Shown: positions 12,040 to 23,851 of the stretch, piece by piece
How positions within the stretch are numbered: the first letter of the stretch is position 1
Layout: every line of letters starts with the position of its first letter
Assembly (NCBI RefSeq): GCF_028502605.1
Contig: NC_079232.1
Coordinates: 7,130,001 to 7,194,000, forward strand
Direction of reading: 5' to 3'
Source of the DNA: Trichoderma breve
Lineage: Eukaryota > Ascomycota > Sordariomycetes > Hypocreales > Hypocreaceae
DNA: 64,000 nt
Made by a program: the position numbers and the translations under genes
Notes under the pieces: model-generated
The model's input: only the letters and a program-made list of their open reading frames with translations
Databases searched by the model: none
Told to the model about the DNA's origin: nothing

Positions 12040-12220
12040 ATTGTTCAACATCCAGGATATTAGAACAATTTTAGGATTCTAAAATTGTAATCCTTCTGAC
12101 AGGTCTTTTATTTTATTTAAATAATTTCCTTCAATTGTTTCAATAAAATAAAAGATCCGTCAGAAGAATTACATTTTGAGGATTTCACAATTGTTCTAAT
12201 AGCCTGGATGTTGAACAATT
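12040..12220. mobile_element. MITE-like palindromic element (about 180 bp)
   Basis: The left arm beginning TTGTTCAACATCCAGG and the right arm ending CCTGGATGTTGAACAA are inverted copies. Complementarity continues inwards for roughly 75-80 bases with a few mismatches (GTAATCCTTCTGAC against GTCAGAAGAATTAC), leaving a short AT-rich loop near 12115-12140. No coding capacity is present. This is the form of a miniature inverted-repeat element or a large cruciform. No clear target-site duplication is visible, so the superfamily cannot be named. Confidence 0.7.
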
Positions 12221-15036
12221 TTAATTTTGGACGTACTATGCATTGGTTTAAATATTTGGGGGGTTTCTCCGTTTCCATATGAATTAATTAGCGGTTTCTT
12301 TTAAGTCTCTTCATATATCTTCATACCGGACAATCCTCTGTGTGATACAAGCTGACAGCACACCCAGGTAGCGTTTGAACATTTCTTCTTACTTCTTGGC
12401 AAATCTCACGATGTTCGCTGGACGAATCAGACGTTCAACTCTTGGATAGTCACTAACCTCATTGAAATGCCAGTCAACGCCGGCCATCCGCGGCGCTCCG
12501 ACAGCCCGGCTAGTCCCCAGAGTAAGCCGCCACTCAAACTTGTTTACCCTGCACCGAATTATATTTCGCATTTCCTATTAATACTCCTTCATTAGAGAGA
12601 ATTGGTAACCAACTGACAACGATCACTAATCTCACTCTACGCTCCCATGATTCGAGACCAATATTCGTGCCATTTTCTCACCAGAACTGATGCTGCAGAA
12701 ACTATGGGTACCGTAAAGTTACCAGGACTATACTCGTTACGTAGCAGGAAAACTTTCAACTTGTGTGACCATCCACAACTAACGGAATACAATACTATGC
12801 AGTTGAATAGTAGCAGCTGCCTCTCTTGGTGCTCAATATATTACTCTATACGTATCTCATGTTGATACTAACTCTAGTTAGAGACCAAAGTAACCACAGC
12901 TCTTCGCTCCAAGCTTCGAAACTCGAAAAAGGCAATCAGTAAACAGACTCCTGCATTAAGGTCAAGAAAGCCCCCACACACGCGGAGCCATCGCTAACTG
13001 CTTTTGCAGAAACCGACGGAGCATAACACGGCTTACCAGGGTCTTTATCGAACTCGGGTTGGCCAGGTTGACTCACGTAAATTACATCCGTCAGCACTAA
13101 CCACTGCCTGGGAAGGCAATTCACAAATGCCACTATGAGAGTCATGATCTGATCTTAACACACAATACTTCTAGCCAAAGATTCCTATTGGTCTCGAACA
13201 AGGCAGATTTCAATCAGGCTACGAGTCTTATTCGTTCGAGGTGTAGTGACTGCATGATGAGGCAAGCTTGAACAAAAGCTACTTATTCATAGATGTTGCA
13301 TACAGTGAGCCTTTTCCCGTTTAGACGCACTCTCCTTTTACATGCGGTCCTGCAGTGGCTATGCATCTTCTCCAAGCTCCAAGCTGCTGGGTCATGTACG
13401 GAGTACCGCGGTGCTTCTTGATGACGCGCCATGTCCAGACTAGCAGTAGCTCCCCCGGAACGATCGCACGGCAAACATAGCTTGAAGCGGGACTTGCGGA
13501 ATGGCGCGGATAAGCTCAAGCCTCGCAACGCCTCCCGTGTCTTCTCGAAATAGAGACTAGGAGAAGAAGGATTTCGCGAGCTCCGGCTGCCTATTGGTTC
13601 CCAGGCAATGTAACCTGTTTGGGAGGCAGAGTTTCTGGCAATCCGGATATCCCATGCAGTTTCCACTAATAGACGGGGAACATCGCTGTCATCTCCACTG
13701 CGTTGAACGATTGGTCTCTGCGGCATTTGCTCACACAATGTTTACTCACCGCTGCACAGCCCTCAGAGAGAGTCTTACCAATGACTAGGCTTTCTGCCAG
13801 ATAATCATTCACGGCCAGACCTAGCTTGCGGAGATATCATCAAGCCAAAAGTCCTCCACGGCCTCTTGGCGGACGCGGACTCTTTCACAAATGGCCCTAG
13901 CAGAGGGCTCATACGATTACGACTGGCCACGATCACGTCGCTGACTGCCGACAAAAGTGCATTCTTTCTGTGGGTTTCTGCGCGAGGGTTGCCATTGGAC
14001 ATGGCTGGGTGAGATGCGAGAACCGGTTCACAACTCGACTAATCAGCTTCAACAGTAACTGCGCATGAGCTGGTCCTGCTACCTCGTAGGAAAACATGCA
14101 ACGTTGTCACAAAGTAGTATCTACATGTAGGTTCTGATAGACTATTGGTGCGGAACGAACCAGCAGTTCTTCAAAATGTCCAAAAAAAATCTACGCGAGT
14201 CTGCATTCTAATAGTGGTAACCCGAGACCCGACCTAGGAATACAAATAAATGACAAAAGCTCACGCGTGTATTAACTCTAACAGGGGTTCCTTGTTGGTG
14301 CCCTTCGTGGAAAATGCTCTCTTTGGCTAGGAGCACTAGCAAAGAAAGGCAGGCCATAATCCTGCCAAACAAGTTCATACCACCATCCTGACTCTTGCAA
14401 AGGCGCTAGACCAGCGGTCATACTGATTACGTTTAGCATCGTGCTGTGCTTGAAAAATAACTATAGACAAAAGGTTCTAATTTAAAAAACCTTGTTCGGA
14501 CTGCTAAAGTGGTTCCGGAAGCTGGGCCGTTGGTTCACCCGTTCGAGGTAGCATCGCAGGCTTTCATTCACAGAATCCTTCAAAAACAATAGTGACTTGA
14601 CGAAACTACATTAATGTTTTTTCCGATCAGCGTTTTAGTTGTTTGTATCAAATAGGAAACTGTCCGAACTGTATTTGATGCTTTAGAATATTCTTTGGAT
14701 CCGATCGTTATCGTTACTGCAGGGATTTTTAATGTTTCCGGGCCTAAAGCTGAAAGAGTGCCATTTTGTTTTTCAAGTAAAGTGCCCATTGATGCCAAGA
14801 CTGCATGGCCCGAATAGTAATGGGTTACTGAGCCACCTGCCGGACTGGGGCTCCCATAATCGAGTCTGGTGTTCTAGGATCCCATGATGTAGGATTCCTC
14901 GGTCAGATCTATATTAAGATTAGTTGCTGTAGGTTGCTGTATATAAAGAGGAGTCTTCATCCCTCTGTCGTATTATAGATCAGCTGAGAAGCATCGGTTC
15001 AAAGAGCTCTAAGTAGTAGAAACCACAGACTTCAAC
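12221..15036. other. Long gene-poor region
   Basis: No gene was recognised. Short minus-strand frames at 13283-13738 and 13805-14002 are the longest but lack recognisable domains or splice continuity. The stretch just before the Con-13-like gene holds a TATATAAAG box at 14940-14947, about 95 bases upstream of the start codon. Confidence 0.4.
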
Positions 15037-15978
15037 ATGGCTTCCAAGGCTGCTCTTCTTTCTCTTCTCCCCTTTGTGGCGGCCAACCTCAACAAGCCCG
15101 TCATTACGCCCAACTTCCCTGGAAATGGCCTGGCATCTCTAGGCCCAGGTCTCATGAACAACCTGGCTCCCACACACTCAACTTGGGATGATTGGGGCGC
15201 CGGATGGATTCCCTCGGACTGCAAGTCCATGGTCCAGGGAGCCGGCTTCTCCCCCAACGACATCATCCCCTTCAACATTCACTATGACGATTGTGCCCAG
15301 ACTTGGACCTTTTGCCGTCACAAGAACTCTCCTCTCAGCGAGATCCAGATTCTCGACATCTTTGGCCGCTTGCCCGTTCGCATGAGGCAGTTTGTCCGCC
15401 ACCTGGTCTTTGTCCCCGGCAACAAGTCCGCGGGCTCCAACGGTGACAACGTCCTCATGGTCGGCGATGTCGATGTCACCGTCTTTGCCCACGAGATTGG
15501 ACACAGCTTGGACTCGCACGCCTTTGACCCTTCATACGGCGTGCCCTTTTCCACCGGCAACGTCTGGGTCTCCAACTACAACCTGGATTCGGCTGTACCC
15601 GACCCGTATGCGCAGTCCAGCCAGCAGGAGAACTTTGCCCAGCAGACTGTCGTCTCTCTGTACGACAAGGTTGTGCCCGGAGGCATTGGCACGATTCAGC
15701 CTAACTGGCAGGCCATCTTCCACCAGTACGCCACCCTCGAGGGATACATTGGCAACGTCATCATTCCCGGTGGAACTTGCACCCACCGTCTTACGGACAG
15801 CCCTCCCGTGACAATGTCCGGCTCTAAAAAGTCCCGCCGTGCCTTGGGACCTAAGCCCAAGGTGTCCTTGAGCCCCAAGGTCAAGGAGATTGAGGCTATT
15901 CCCATGGAGAGCTCCATTACCATGACCTCATTTGATGAGCATGGCAAGCCGAAAGGCACTTATGTTATCCACCTCTAG
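15037..15978 (+). CDS. Conidiation-specific protein 13-like secreted protein
   Basis: A single exon encodes 313 aa with a short hydrophobic N-terminus (MASKAALLSLLPFVAA, likely signal peptide). The product resembles the Con-13 family of Neurospora, named for expression during conidiation. At about residue 150 it has FAHEIGHSLDSHAF, which holds an HExxH zinc-metallopeptidase motif, so a peptidase-like fold is likely. Proteolytic activity has not been shown for the family to my knowledge. The C-terminal 50 residues are Lys/Pro/Ser-rich. Codon use is strongly C-ending, unlike most neighbours, which suggests high expression. A TATATAAAG box about 95 bases upstream of the ATG supports a strong regulated promoter. 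Confidence 0.85.
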   Translation: MASKAALLSLLPFVAANLNKPVITPNFPGNGLASLGPGLMNNLAPTHSTWDDWGAGWIPSDCKSMVQGAGFSPNDIIPFNIHYDDCAQTWTFCRHKNSPLSEIQILDIFGRLPVRMRQFVRHLVFVPGNKSAGSNGDNVLMVGDVDVTVFAHEIGHSLDSHAFDPSYGVPFSTGNVWVSNYNLDSAVPDPYAQSSQQENFAQQTVVSLYDKVVPGGIGTIQPNWQAIFHQYATLEGYIGNVIIPGGTCTHRLTDSPPVTMSGSKKSRRALGPKPKVSLSPKVKEIEAIPMESSITMTSFDEHGKPKGTYVIHL

Positions 15979-18900
15979 TAGAATACATGTCTCTCAGCGT
16001 ATATAGTATGATTTAAGATTTAATGAACAGTAATTATATATTATTTCTTTACTTGCAGAATCCAATGCCGAAACGTGACTCTAAAAAGGCCTATACATTT
16101 TGGATATGCTAAATTTCCGAGCACCTAAATATCGTATTCCTTGTTTGTCTCACTTCCTATTTGTAAACGGTGATGACGGAGTGCATAATTATCTCCAAGC
16201 TAGCTTTATCACATTATGGGTTCCGGTATATTCTCTTCAACTACGTTTCTATTCAATCATGGCTGGCTGTGTTTATTCAGGAATGTGTAATGATGTCGTA
16301 TATTTCCATCACCCGATGACACAACACTACCAAAGTGTCTCACATATGACCAACCCACGAGTTATTCTTGTTCCAAATAGAGATATAGATTAACAACCAT
16401 TATCCGAAAATAGTCGGCATTTAGGAACTTAATCTTCCGAGTACTTTGCCGGGTGATATGAAGCACTCTAGGGTATCTGCAACCATAGCGGATTTGAACC
16501 GATGTTGTGACTCACGACGAGGAAATGCCTCAATACGAAATGAATTAGCACAATATATTGTAGAATGAGCTATTCATCGAAGCCTTGTAAGATCTACCCG
16601 AACGCGTTCTCAGGACATTTGAGTAGATAAGTAGATCACAAGTCTTGACTTCCTCTCCTAACTGCAACATAATAGGAGATACTTATATGATTTGAACCAT
16701 ATATGCAATGTTCTCAATTGTATCTTACAGCCTCAGTACATTTAAATGTGTGTGCGACCTGTCTACATCCACTGTAGTTGCTATGAGTCTGGAATCGCAG
16801 TCAAAGACTCAACGGGAAATTCGTCTTGCAACAACGTTTATCCCAGGTAATGTCTGAGTTTAGGCTCATGTAAAGGAAAAAGTAGTTTGATGTGGAAATT
16901 TGGTGTTTGAATAGCCAATGAGCTCCCCAGGTGCCATCAATATCAGCACGAAGGAGCTTAGACGAACAATTTGGGCTTTGGGCTCTTTATGAGTTATCCT
17001 TTAAGATATACTGACAAAAGAATTACTACAAGAGTCATAACCAGCTACCCAAAGCTCATACAGTAATATCACCGTAACCTCCTTTTGATTGGTGCAATAG
17101 TTGCTTGGTTGTTCGAATAATATCCACCTTTTTCGAAAAGAAAGGGCCATTCCCCGTTTCCACAGCACTTTGAGCCCAACAACTGACCACATATACACTC
17201 GCGGCTTTGGTATACTAGGTATAACAGCCGCCCGAATAAACGATCATCAATAGACACACCTTGATTATTACTGAAGCAATAAAACTTCAAATGACCATGC
17301 CCAAGCTAAGGCGTGGTGATCGAGTTGGTCATGCGTTTTCACTCTTCTATGCGCAAAGCTGTTAAAAAGTTGAAAATTGCCCAGTTTGCGCCAGAATAGA
17401 GCCCAAAAATTGTCGTACAACATTCAAATAGTCGTTATTTGCACGAACCCATGTGTAATATTGGATAAAGTGAGCTGGTGAAACGAAAGCTGAGTTCCGT
17501 GCTCAGGGTGAATATTGTTCAACCCCCTCAGCAGCCGAGTACTGGTCGGCAGATGTATGTTTAACAAACCTCTTTCGTATTTCTCGCTCTTCCATTGAGG
17601 ATCTGAGTCCGCCATTAGGATTTCCTTAAAGCTTTTAGGTTATAGTAGCAGTGCTAGCTCGATCTTGATAATGATGGCCTAGATGACTAAACCAATGTCG
17701 GATCCTTCCTGGACCCAAGTTGTTCAGCGGTGCACTCAAGCCATAATGCTTTCCGGGCGTTCTAGAGTGTATAAACATGTATTATACTTCATTACTCGTG
17801 GTGGTATTGAAACTATGTTGAATGAGATAACATATTGCTCCTTGTAAACAATAACTGCAAGCGTCTTACGCAACTCATGTCTTTGTTGAGACAGGATGAG
17901 CCACGATGATAACTGACCATAACCCACCATAAACCTTGGAGTTGTATCAATTCTACGTCAAGCCAAGAGAAGTAGTGTAGATACTATACTGCATAATCTA
18001 TTTAACTTTGCTCTAGTAACACGTATACTGGTTTTCAGCTTGGTTGTGGGCCTCTTTCCCTCACCAACTGCAAGTGTCGAATATTGGCGTCCGTGGATTA
18101 TTATTGTTATCATTACCAAACTAAGCAGTTAAAACAGATAAAAATAATATTGAGTTCATGTTTCTTATACTTGTTTACAGAATTTCACTAGATGGGCTCT
18201 TTAGGTGCGTTAGTGGGCAAAACTGGGGTGCCTTCTAGTAGAAATGTTGTAGAGGGATATCGAGCAAATTTGAGCAATTGTTAGATGGATTGATTTACGT
18301 GTAATATAAATCGTGTGCTTGAGCTATTGGTATTGTTGATTACGTAGAATATAGAAGCCTATAACTGGCTTAAGAGATCTATATGGGTCTGTCTGGAATG
18401 CAATATTTCTCCCTACTCCCATTATTGGAGATCAGCTAGCATTTTACATCGCAATAACTCTCCCATCACTTTATGTGCTACCTATAATAAGCAACCATAC
18501 AGTTATGCATATTCCTTGGACATTTGTAAATGCGCCTTGAACCTAGTAATGCAGTCGTAAGAGGCATATCTCAATAGCAAAAAGTTATACCAACTACACA
18601 TCTGAGCTTGCCTTGAAAACACATTCCCTGTCAAATTGTACCGATGTCGTGATTTGCTGACTGTCGGTGCATACCGTTTTCGTCTCTGTGCTTGCCTCCC
18701 CCTGACTCCCATCCCTAATGGTGGATAACTGGAACAATTCGCTACAGCAGGTTAACGGCTGTATCTCGGACGGTCCATTATGCCGGGCGTGGAGAAGAGC
18801 AGGCATTAGGGATCGAACTTTGGGTGCTGATCAGGGACCATCACCCCTGTTTGGAACGTGGCGTAACATGCATATTAAATATATACAAAACGTGGAATAC

Positions 18901-20346
18901 CACGCCCTGTAAGCTGATGATCTGTACCAGGTTCACTCAGTGGGTACTTCAACGTTGGAGAAGGGGGTGTGACAGAGTGGGAGAACTCGAGATGCGTTTT
19001 ATTGTCTAGGATCTCATTGAGGTGAGATTTTGGCTTCGCATGAAGATGTGATTTGGACATGGGCCCATGGAAAGGCTGGCAGCAGACTGGCATCTTGTTT
19101 ACGCGCCGAACCGAATCTTGTCTCGCACTTTTCGGGCGATAGTGGACCGATTCTAATAAGATGACTCGAGGAATCCGGAGCGGGTCACACGAGGATTGCG
19201 AGTTCCTATCCGTGTATGTACATATTTCGACTATTGCGGTTTCCTTGTACTCCGAACCCCCTGCAAAAGGCCGGCAGATCAAGTAGAATTAGCAAATAGG
19301 TTATGAGACGCTTTGAAACCCGTCCTGCTTGTTACAGAGCTGATACGAGAAACTGTGTAGCTCAACGATGTTGTCACTATTTTTCATATACTATCATTTC
19401 ACAAGTTATTTTCTTTTCCTGTAACGGCCAGGTTACATAGACTTGCATTGGAGTATGGAGTATGAGCATAAGCCCCGATCGCTACAGCCTATCAGATTAC
19501 CACAAATTGACAAACTTGGCCAGATTGTTTCTACATTAATGACTACTCTTTGGAATCGACCATGCTTCTAAATTTCTACACGCTAACAGCTTGCACGGCT
19601 GCTGACTCCCCGTAGAGTCTATTACGCTCACCACATGAGAATGATATAACGGCCATGATGGTCCGTCGCGCTACGAAAGGGGGTGCGAGGGCGTCTAGGC
19701 TGTATTTTTGCTGAATTGAGGCAAAAGTAATTCTATTGTAGCGGTAAGAAACAAGGGTGGGCATAGTGTCCAAGCTGCATCTGGCGAATCTCACGCCCGA
19801 TTCTGCGGATTACCAACAAGTCCAGCAGAAGATCAAGCCCCAGGGATTGTGGCTTGCTTTATTGTGCCGAGTATACGATCATACATATGGGACTAACACA
19901 TGGCGGTGGATTACCGTCCGATGTCCGCTTCAGGACGCCCTTCCAGGGTCTCATGCATGCAGAGTCAGCAAACGTTCTTATGCCAGCACGTGGCTATTGC
20001 AGAAGGGTGGGTGGCCTTTCGGTTGCAACTTCTAGCGAAGCTAAGACGGAACAGAAGCACAAAACGGAGTGCTTAGATTATCTCGCTGACTTACTGGGCC
20101 CAGGGTGGCATTCCAATCCAGGCACTATGCATTTGCCCTTATACTCGAGCTACTTGGCAGGGTTGCATTCGATCTACTATGTATTACCGCTTTGCACCGA
20201 ATATTAGGTCCATGTTGATTAACAGGACTAGGTAACATGTGCCTATTACTCGTATTGGAATCACTTGCAGATTATAGTTGATTCAAGTTGTCATCCTCAT
20301 CCCTGTGGCATGACAAATAACTCATTGTTTATTCTCTGCATCCAGC
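15979..20346. other. Gene desert
   Basis: About 4.4 kb with no recognisable gene on either strand. Only short random frames appear. The sequence is AT-rich in 16000-18500. It separates the housekeeping/conidiation side from the presumed metabolite cluster and may mark its left border. No tRNA or repeat could be supported by eye. Confidence 0.45.
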
Positions 20347-21565
20347 TTACAGCCGCTTCAAGTGAATATAGATGAACCAGCAGTTGACATCCTCATCCTT
20401 GTGATGTGCAAGGAACTCGTTCTTTGTTCTCTGTACCCACTCAGCTAGCAGCCCATGTCCTTTTCTTCCGGTATATTCTTCCGCGAGCCCAACTCGCAGG
20501 GCCTTGAGGAAATAACCGGACACAACGGCCATCAGCCAATCTGTCACTGTCTTTGCATACCACTCGCTGTCCAACTCACTCTGCGTACCTCGGTTGCTAC
20601 TCTGTTGCCGCGCCCGTAGCTCGGCTCCGGCTGGATGGACCACGCGTTTCTCAAAGATCTCCTTGACTATCCACTTTCCAGGAACTCCATTTGTTTTCAG
20701 GTCTTCTAGATCCTGGAGCGTGCGGTTATATGTGGGCACTTCAAACGCCGTAGCCGCAGCCATCGGGATTAAACCGGCCTGGAGCATCTCCATCAGCGCT
20801 CGACGGCATGCATCCACCAATCCGGCATAGTTTTCCTCTCCCGTCGAGGCCTGAGCCACAAAAGAAAGAACAAGAGCACCGCCTGGAACAATCTCAGCGG
20901 CACGATGATTGAGAAAGCGCTCCAAGGCAGAGTGGGATTGTTGGCGGAGGACAGAGATGCGGGACGCATCGACAGGGGATTCCCCCTCAGCCAGGGGTGG
21001 CACATGCTCCAGGTGATGGAGACAGGCAAGCGAGAAGCCAATGCTGACGGAAGCCGATGGCGCAATCTGCTGGTAAAACGACTTCGGCACCATTGCCGTA
21101 AAGAGCCGCTCATTCGAATGACTTTCCTCGAAGGCAGCAATATTGGAGGACAAGGCAACAAAGTCATTTTCAGGACGATCACTGAAGACGAGCGAGACTT
21201 GGCTGTCCTTGGGAAGAGGGCTGGACTGAATAATTGCAGAACAGGGCTCAAAGCTGCCAAACTATTAACACTACTGAAACGAAGAGACAGAGAGAGGTCA
21301 GACAAGGAAAGAATCCCCAACTCCTCAGCGTCACTCTATCGTGGCAAAACATTGGTTGGTCTTACGAGTTGTTTCCATGTGCAGAGCCGTATTCAGCTAC
21401 TGTCAGATAGCCTAATTGATTTGGCTCGACCGTTATCTCTGCCGTAGCTCGCCGGAGCAACGGAAGGGCCTCGAGCATAGCTGCATGTTGGAGTTCAGAA
21501 TGCGAGCTATAGAAGCCCTTGCCTTGCATAGGCACATCGTTGACTAGGACGCCATTGGCTGTCAT
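20347..21565 (-). CDS. SABATH-type SAM-dependent carboxyl methyltransferase
   Basis: Two exons, 21565-21366 and 21253-20347, join in phase to give 368 aa. The SABATH family (salicylate, jasmonate, benzoate and similar) transfers methyl from SAM to carboxyl groups of small molecules. Family signs are the N-terminal GKGFYSSHSELQ segment that lies over the SAM and substrate sites, AEYGSAHGNNS across the splice (the SAM-binding loop), VSLVFSDRPENDF, a PKSFYQQIAPSASVSIGFS segment, and an acidic late segment before the end. Its start faces the acyltransferase gene at 22464, and two copies of the TCGGCGA motif lie between them. In the fusarin pathway Fus9 methylates the C-20 carboxyl, so this enzyme could fill that role. 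I cannot tell whether it is orthologous to Fus9 or a replacement. Confidence 0.85.
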
Positions 21566-21684
21566 GATGGGAAAGAATATGCTGGTTCCTTAATTTCGAA
21601 TTGTCAAACCTTCAAAAAAGGCTGAATTCCCTCAGGTGTTTGTACTCGGAATTTTGCCGGGGTCGCCAGTGTCAGTGACATCGA

Positions 21685-21691
21685 TCGGCGA
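21685..21691 (+). promoter_or_regulatory. TCGGCGA motif, methyltransferase/acyltransferase promoter
   Basis: Core TCGGCGA followed by GATTT, 120 bases upstream of the methyltransferase ATG. It is a shorter match to the motif shared with the PKS-NRPS cluster. The core is built from inverted TCG/CGA half sites around one base, a form often bound by Zn2Cys6 regulators. Confidence 0.4.
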
Positions 21692-21831
21692 GATTTCCGA
21701 GTTGGGGAATAACAGGGATCATATGCTTACACATTGCCTTGCCCTGTTTCATATTGTTTGCAGACAGTGAGTGCCCTAGACCCTTGCATCCTAGGCTGGT
21801 TGACAAACTATCTCGTTATTTTCGGCGACTT

Positions 21832-21842
21832 TATTAAGGAAG
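21832..21842 (+). promoter_or_regulatory. Exact TCGGCGACTTT motif, methyltransferase/acyltransferase promoter
   Basis: Exact copy of the 11-base motif also present at 33369 and 41046. It lies 267 bases upstream of the methyltransferase start and about 620 upstream of the acyltransferase start. Confidence 0.5.
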
Positions 21843-22463
21843 CTAGTTGCAGTAGTCTCAGGTTTTTTTGTAAATTCTCTCTGTGTTGCTCCTTCACGCT
21901 CTGACGCATCTGGACATAGCGTGTCGTGCTTACCATATTTCAATGATGCCATTCGTAGCAGACTAATTCTGCAGTTACTTTTAGCTCCCGTGGTTGAAAT
22001 GTTCGATGTTAAAGATTCTAGAAATCTCGCACCCCCTGTTTGCGGAAATCGTGCGGGTTTCTTGCGTATCTTTGCGGATTTCTTGCGCATGACCAGGAGT
22101 AGCTAGCTCAAACATCGTACAAAGTACAGGCCACAAATATAAGCCTTGCTGATCCCCGTGTCGCGTCTGTCAACGTCGGGGCTTTTTTACCTTCTAGGGA
22201 AAAGGATGGGTCTCAGCTTATATTTTCCAGGTTCTGTTTGTAGAATGGAGTAATTAATAAATGCAGGTGTATACCGATTACCTGTGCACGTAGGGGTCCG
22301 TTTATATAGTTCCTTAGGCTAACCGTGTCTTTGTGATGTCTTCGTATTCCTTTCAGTACATCCAACATATCTAACTAGAAATCGGGCCATCTGTGTTTAT
22401 CCTAATCCAGAGCAATTGGAGAAAGATACGGAACCTACAAGTGATATTCTAGAACACTTCGCA

Positions 22464-23717
22464 ATGCCAGCGGCAACTAGCAAGACGCCTATTCCGCTCC
22501 TGGTTGAACTCTTCTGGATTCCCGGGTTTCTCGCCATTGCCATTTTCCTGCAGATCCCCCAACCTGGCCCTGCGCGGGTAGCATTGGGACTGGGGATCTT
22601 CACCACAGTCTGGTCATATGCCCTCACGCACTGGGTTGCTCAGCCTTCGTTTCTCTTCAGCCCCATGTTTGGCTTTGCGGTCACCGTCCGATGGGTGTAC
22701 ATGGTTGTCTTGGACACAGCCGAGGTCGGCTTCTTCCGTGGCACATCATCTGACAAGGAAGACTCACCGTTGAAGCTTGGCCTGTGGAAGAAGCTCAAGT
22801 GGAGCGCCGACTTGTGGTTCTCATGGCGTGGCGTGGGATGGAACTGGGAAGTCTCCAATATTCCTCGGCCCGGTGGCAAGATTGTCTCTCGTGGGTAGGT
22901 CTAACCCATTTTACGGACATTATGCAAGGCCCTGGTTAATCATCTCACTTTCAATCTAGTCGATGGCTGGCAGTCCAGGCTGGAGCCGCCATGACAAATT
23001 TCGCCGCGCAGAAAGTCATCATCGACTACGTATTCTGCCGGTATTATCCATCTAGCAACACTGTCGAGGCTTTTTCATCTCTCTCCTTGATACATCGGCT
23101 ATGGATCAGCGTCATCCATTTGGCATTGGGCTGGTTATTCCTAGCTAACGCTAACCGTATTATCGCCATAGTCGCTGTGGCAACTCGGCTCTCGCCACCT
23201 GAAAACTGCCCTCCAAGTTTCGGTAGCTTGGCAGAATGTTACACGGTCAGGAATTTCTGGGGCAAAGCATGGCATCAGACTTTCAAGTGGTACTTCAACA
23301 CCACTGGTGATCTGGTCGCCACGAGCATTGGTGCAAAAAAGGGCACAGTGCTTCGCAAGTACACTAAACTCCACGTTGCGTTCCTCATGTCCGGAATCCA
23401 GCATTACGTGGCAACCTTGTTTGTCCCCTCTCCCTCTTGGGCGTGGGCAATGATTGGGCAGATGGTATTATACGCAATCATCATTACGATTGAGGATGGG
23501 CTCAAGTCTCTCGGCCAACAAATGGGATTGAAGCCGGGTCGTAAGCTCATCAGCCCCCCCTGTTCTCCGCCGAACCTGCAACTAACTTGATACTAATCCA
23601 GTTCTTGCGTATACCTCAGGTTACCTTTGGGTCGCTTTTTGGGTTCCATTTATATATCAATATCCATTCATTTATGACATTGACGTTGGTTTCTTCAACG
23701 GTAGCTGTCCTGCCTAG
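22464..23717 (+). CDS. MBOAT/wax-synthase-type acyltransferase
   Basis: Three exons, 22464-22894, 22960-23540 and 23602-23717, join in phase to give 375 aa. It is a membrane-bound O-acyltransferase of the wax-synthase-domain type common in fungal secondary-metabolite clusters, where members acylate alcohols of terpenes, sterols or polyketides. Evidence is the multispanning hydrophobic profile, the RGVGWNWEVSNIP segment that typifies this fungal group, and an MSGIQHYVATLF helix holding the presumed catalytic His. The ATG at 22464 is the first in the open frame. It is divergent from the carboxyl methyltransferase and followed by a convergent Zn2Cys6 regulator. No acyltransferase is part of the classical fusarin gene set, so it could add an acyl group, or belong to a separate small cluster. 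Confidence 0.82.
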
Positions 23718-23851
23718 CTACTAGCCTATAGATCTACCATCTAAAAAATAGTGCACATGTACATACAATATTGATTAGAAAAAAAAGGTTTCTTCTTTGT
23801 GGAACAATGTTTATAGAACATGGAAATTTAATCACCCGTCCATTGACTTTT

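Noticed and set aside
11590..12051. Long minus-strand frame with a hydrophobic Val/Phe-rich stretch
   Set aside because: It is the antisense of the Glu/Asp-rich repeat of the decayed copia-like gene.
13283..14002. Two minus-strand open frames of 151 and 65 codons
   Set aside because: No recognisable domain, no splice continuity between them, and composition like random frames.
16480..16530. tRNA-like T-loop (GGTTCAAATCC on the minus strand)
   Set aside because: No matching acceptor, D or anticodon stems could be paired at proper spacing.
18790..18850. GGGATCGAAC, resembling a tRNA T-arm on the minus strand
   Set aside because: The T-stem does not pair well and no acceptor stem was found.
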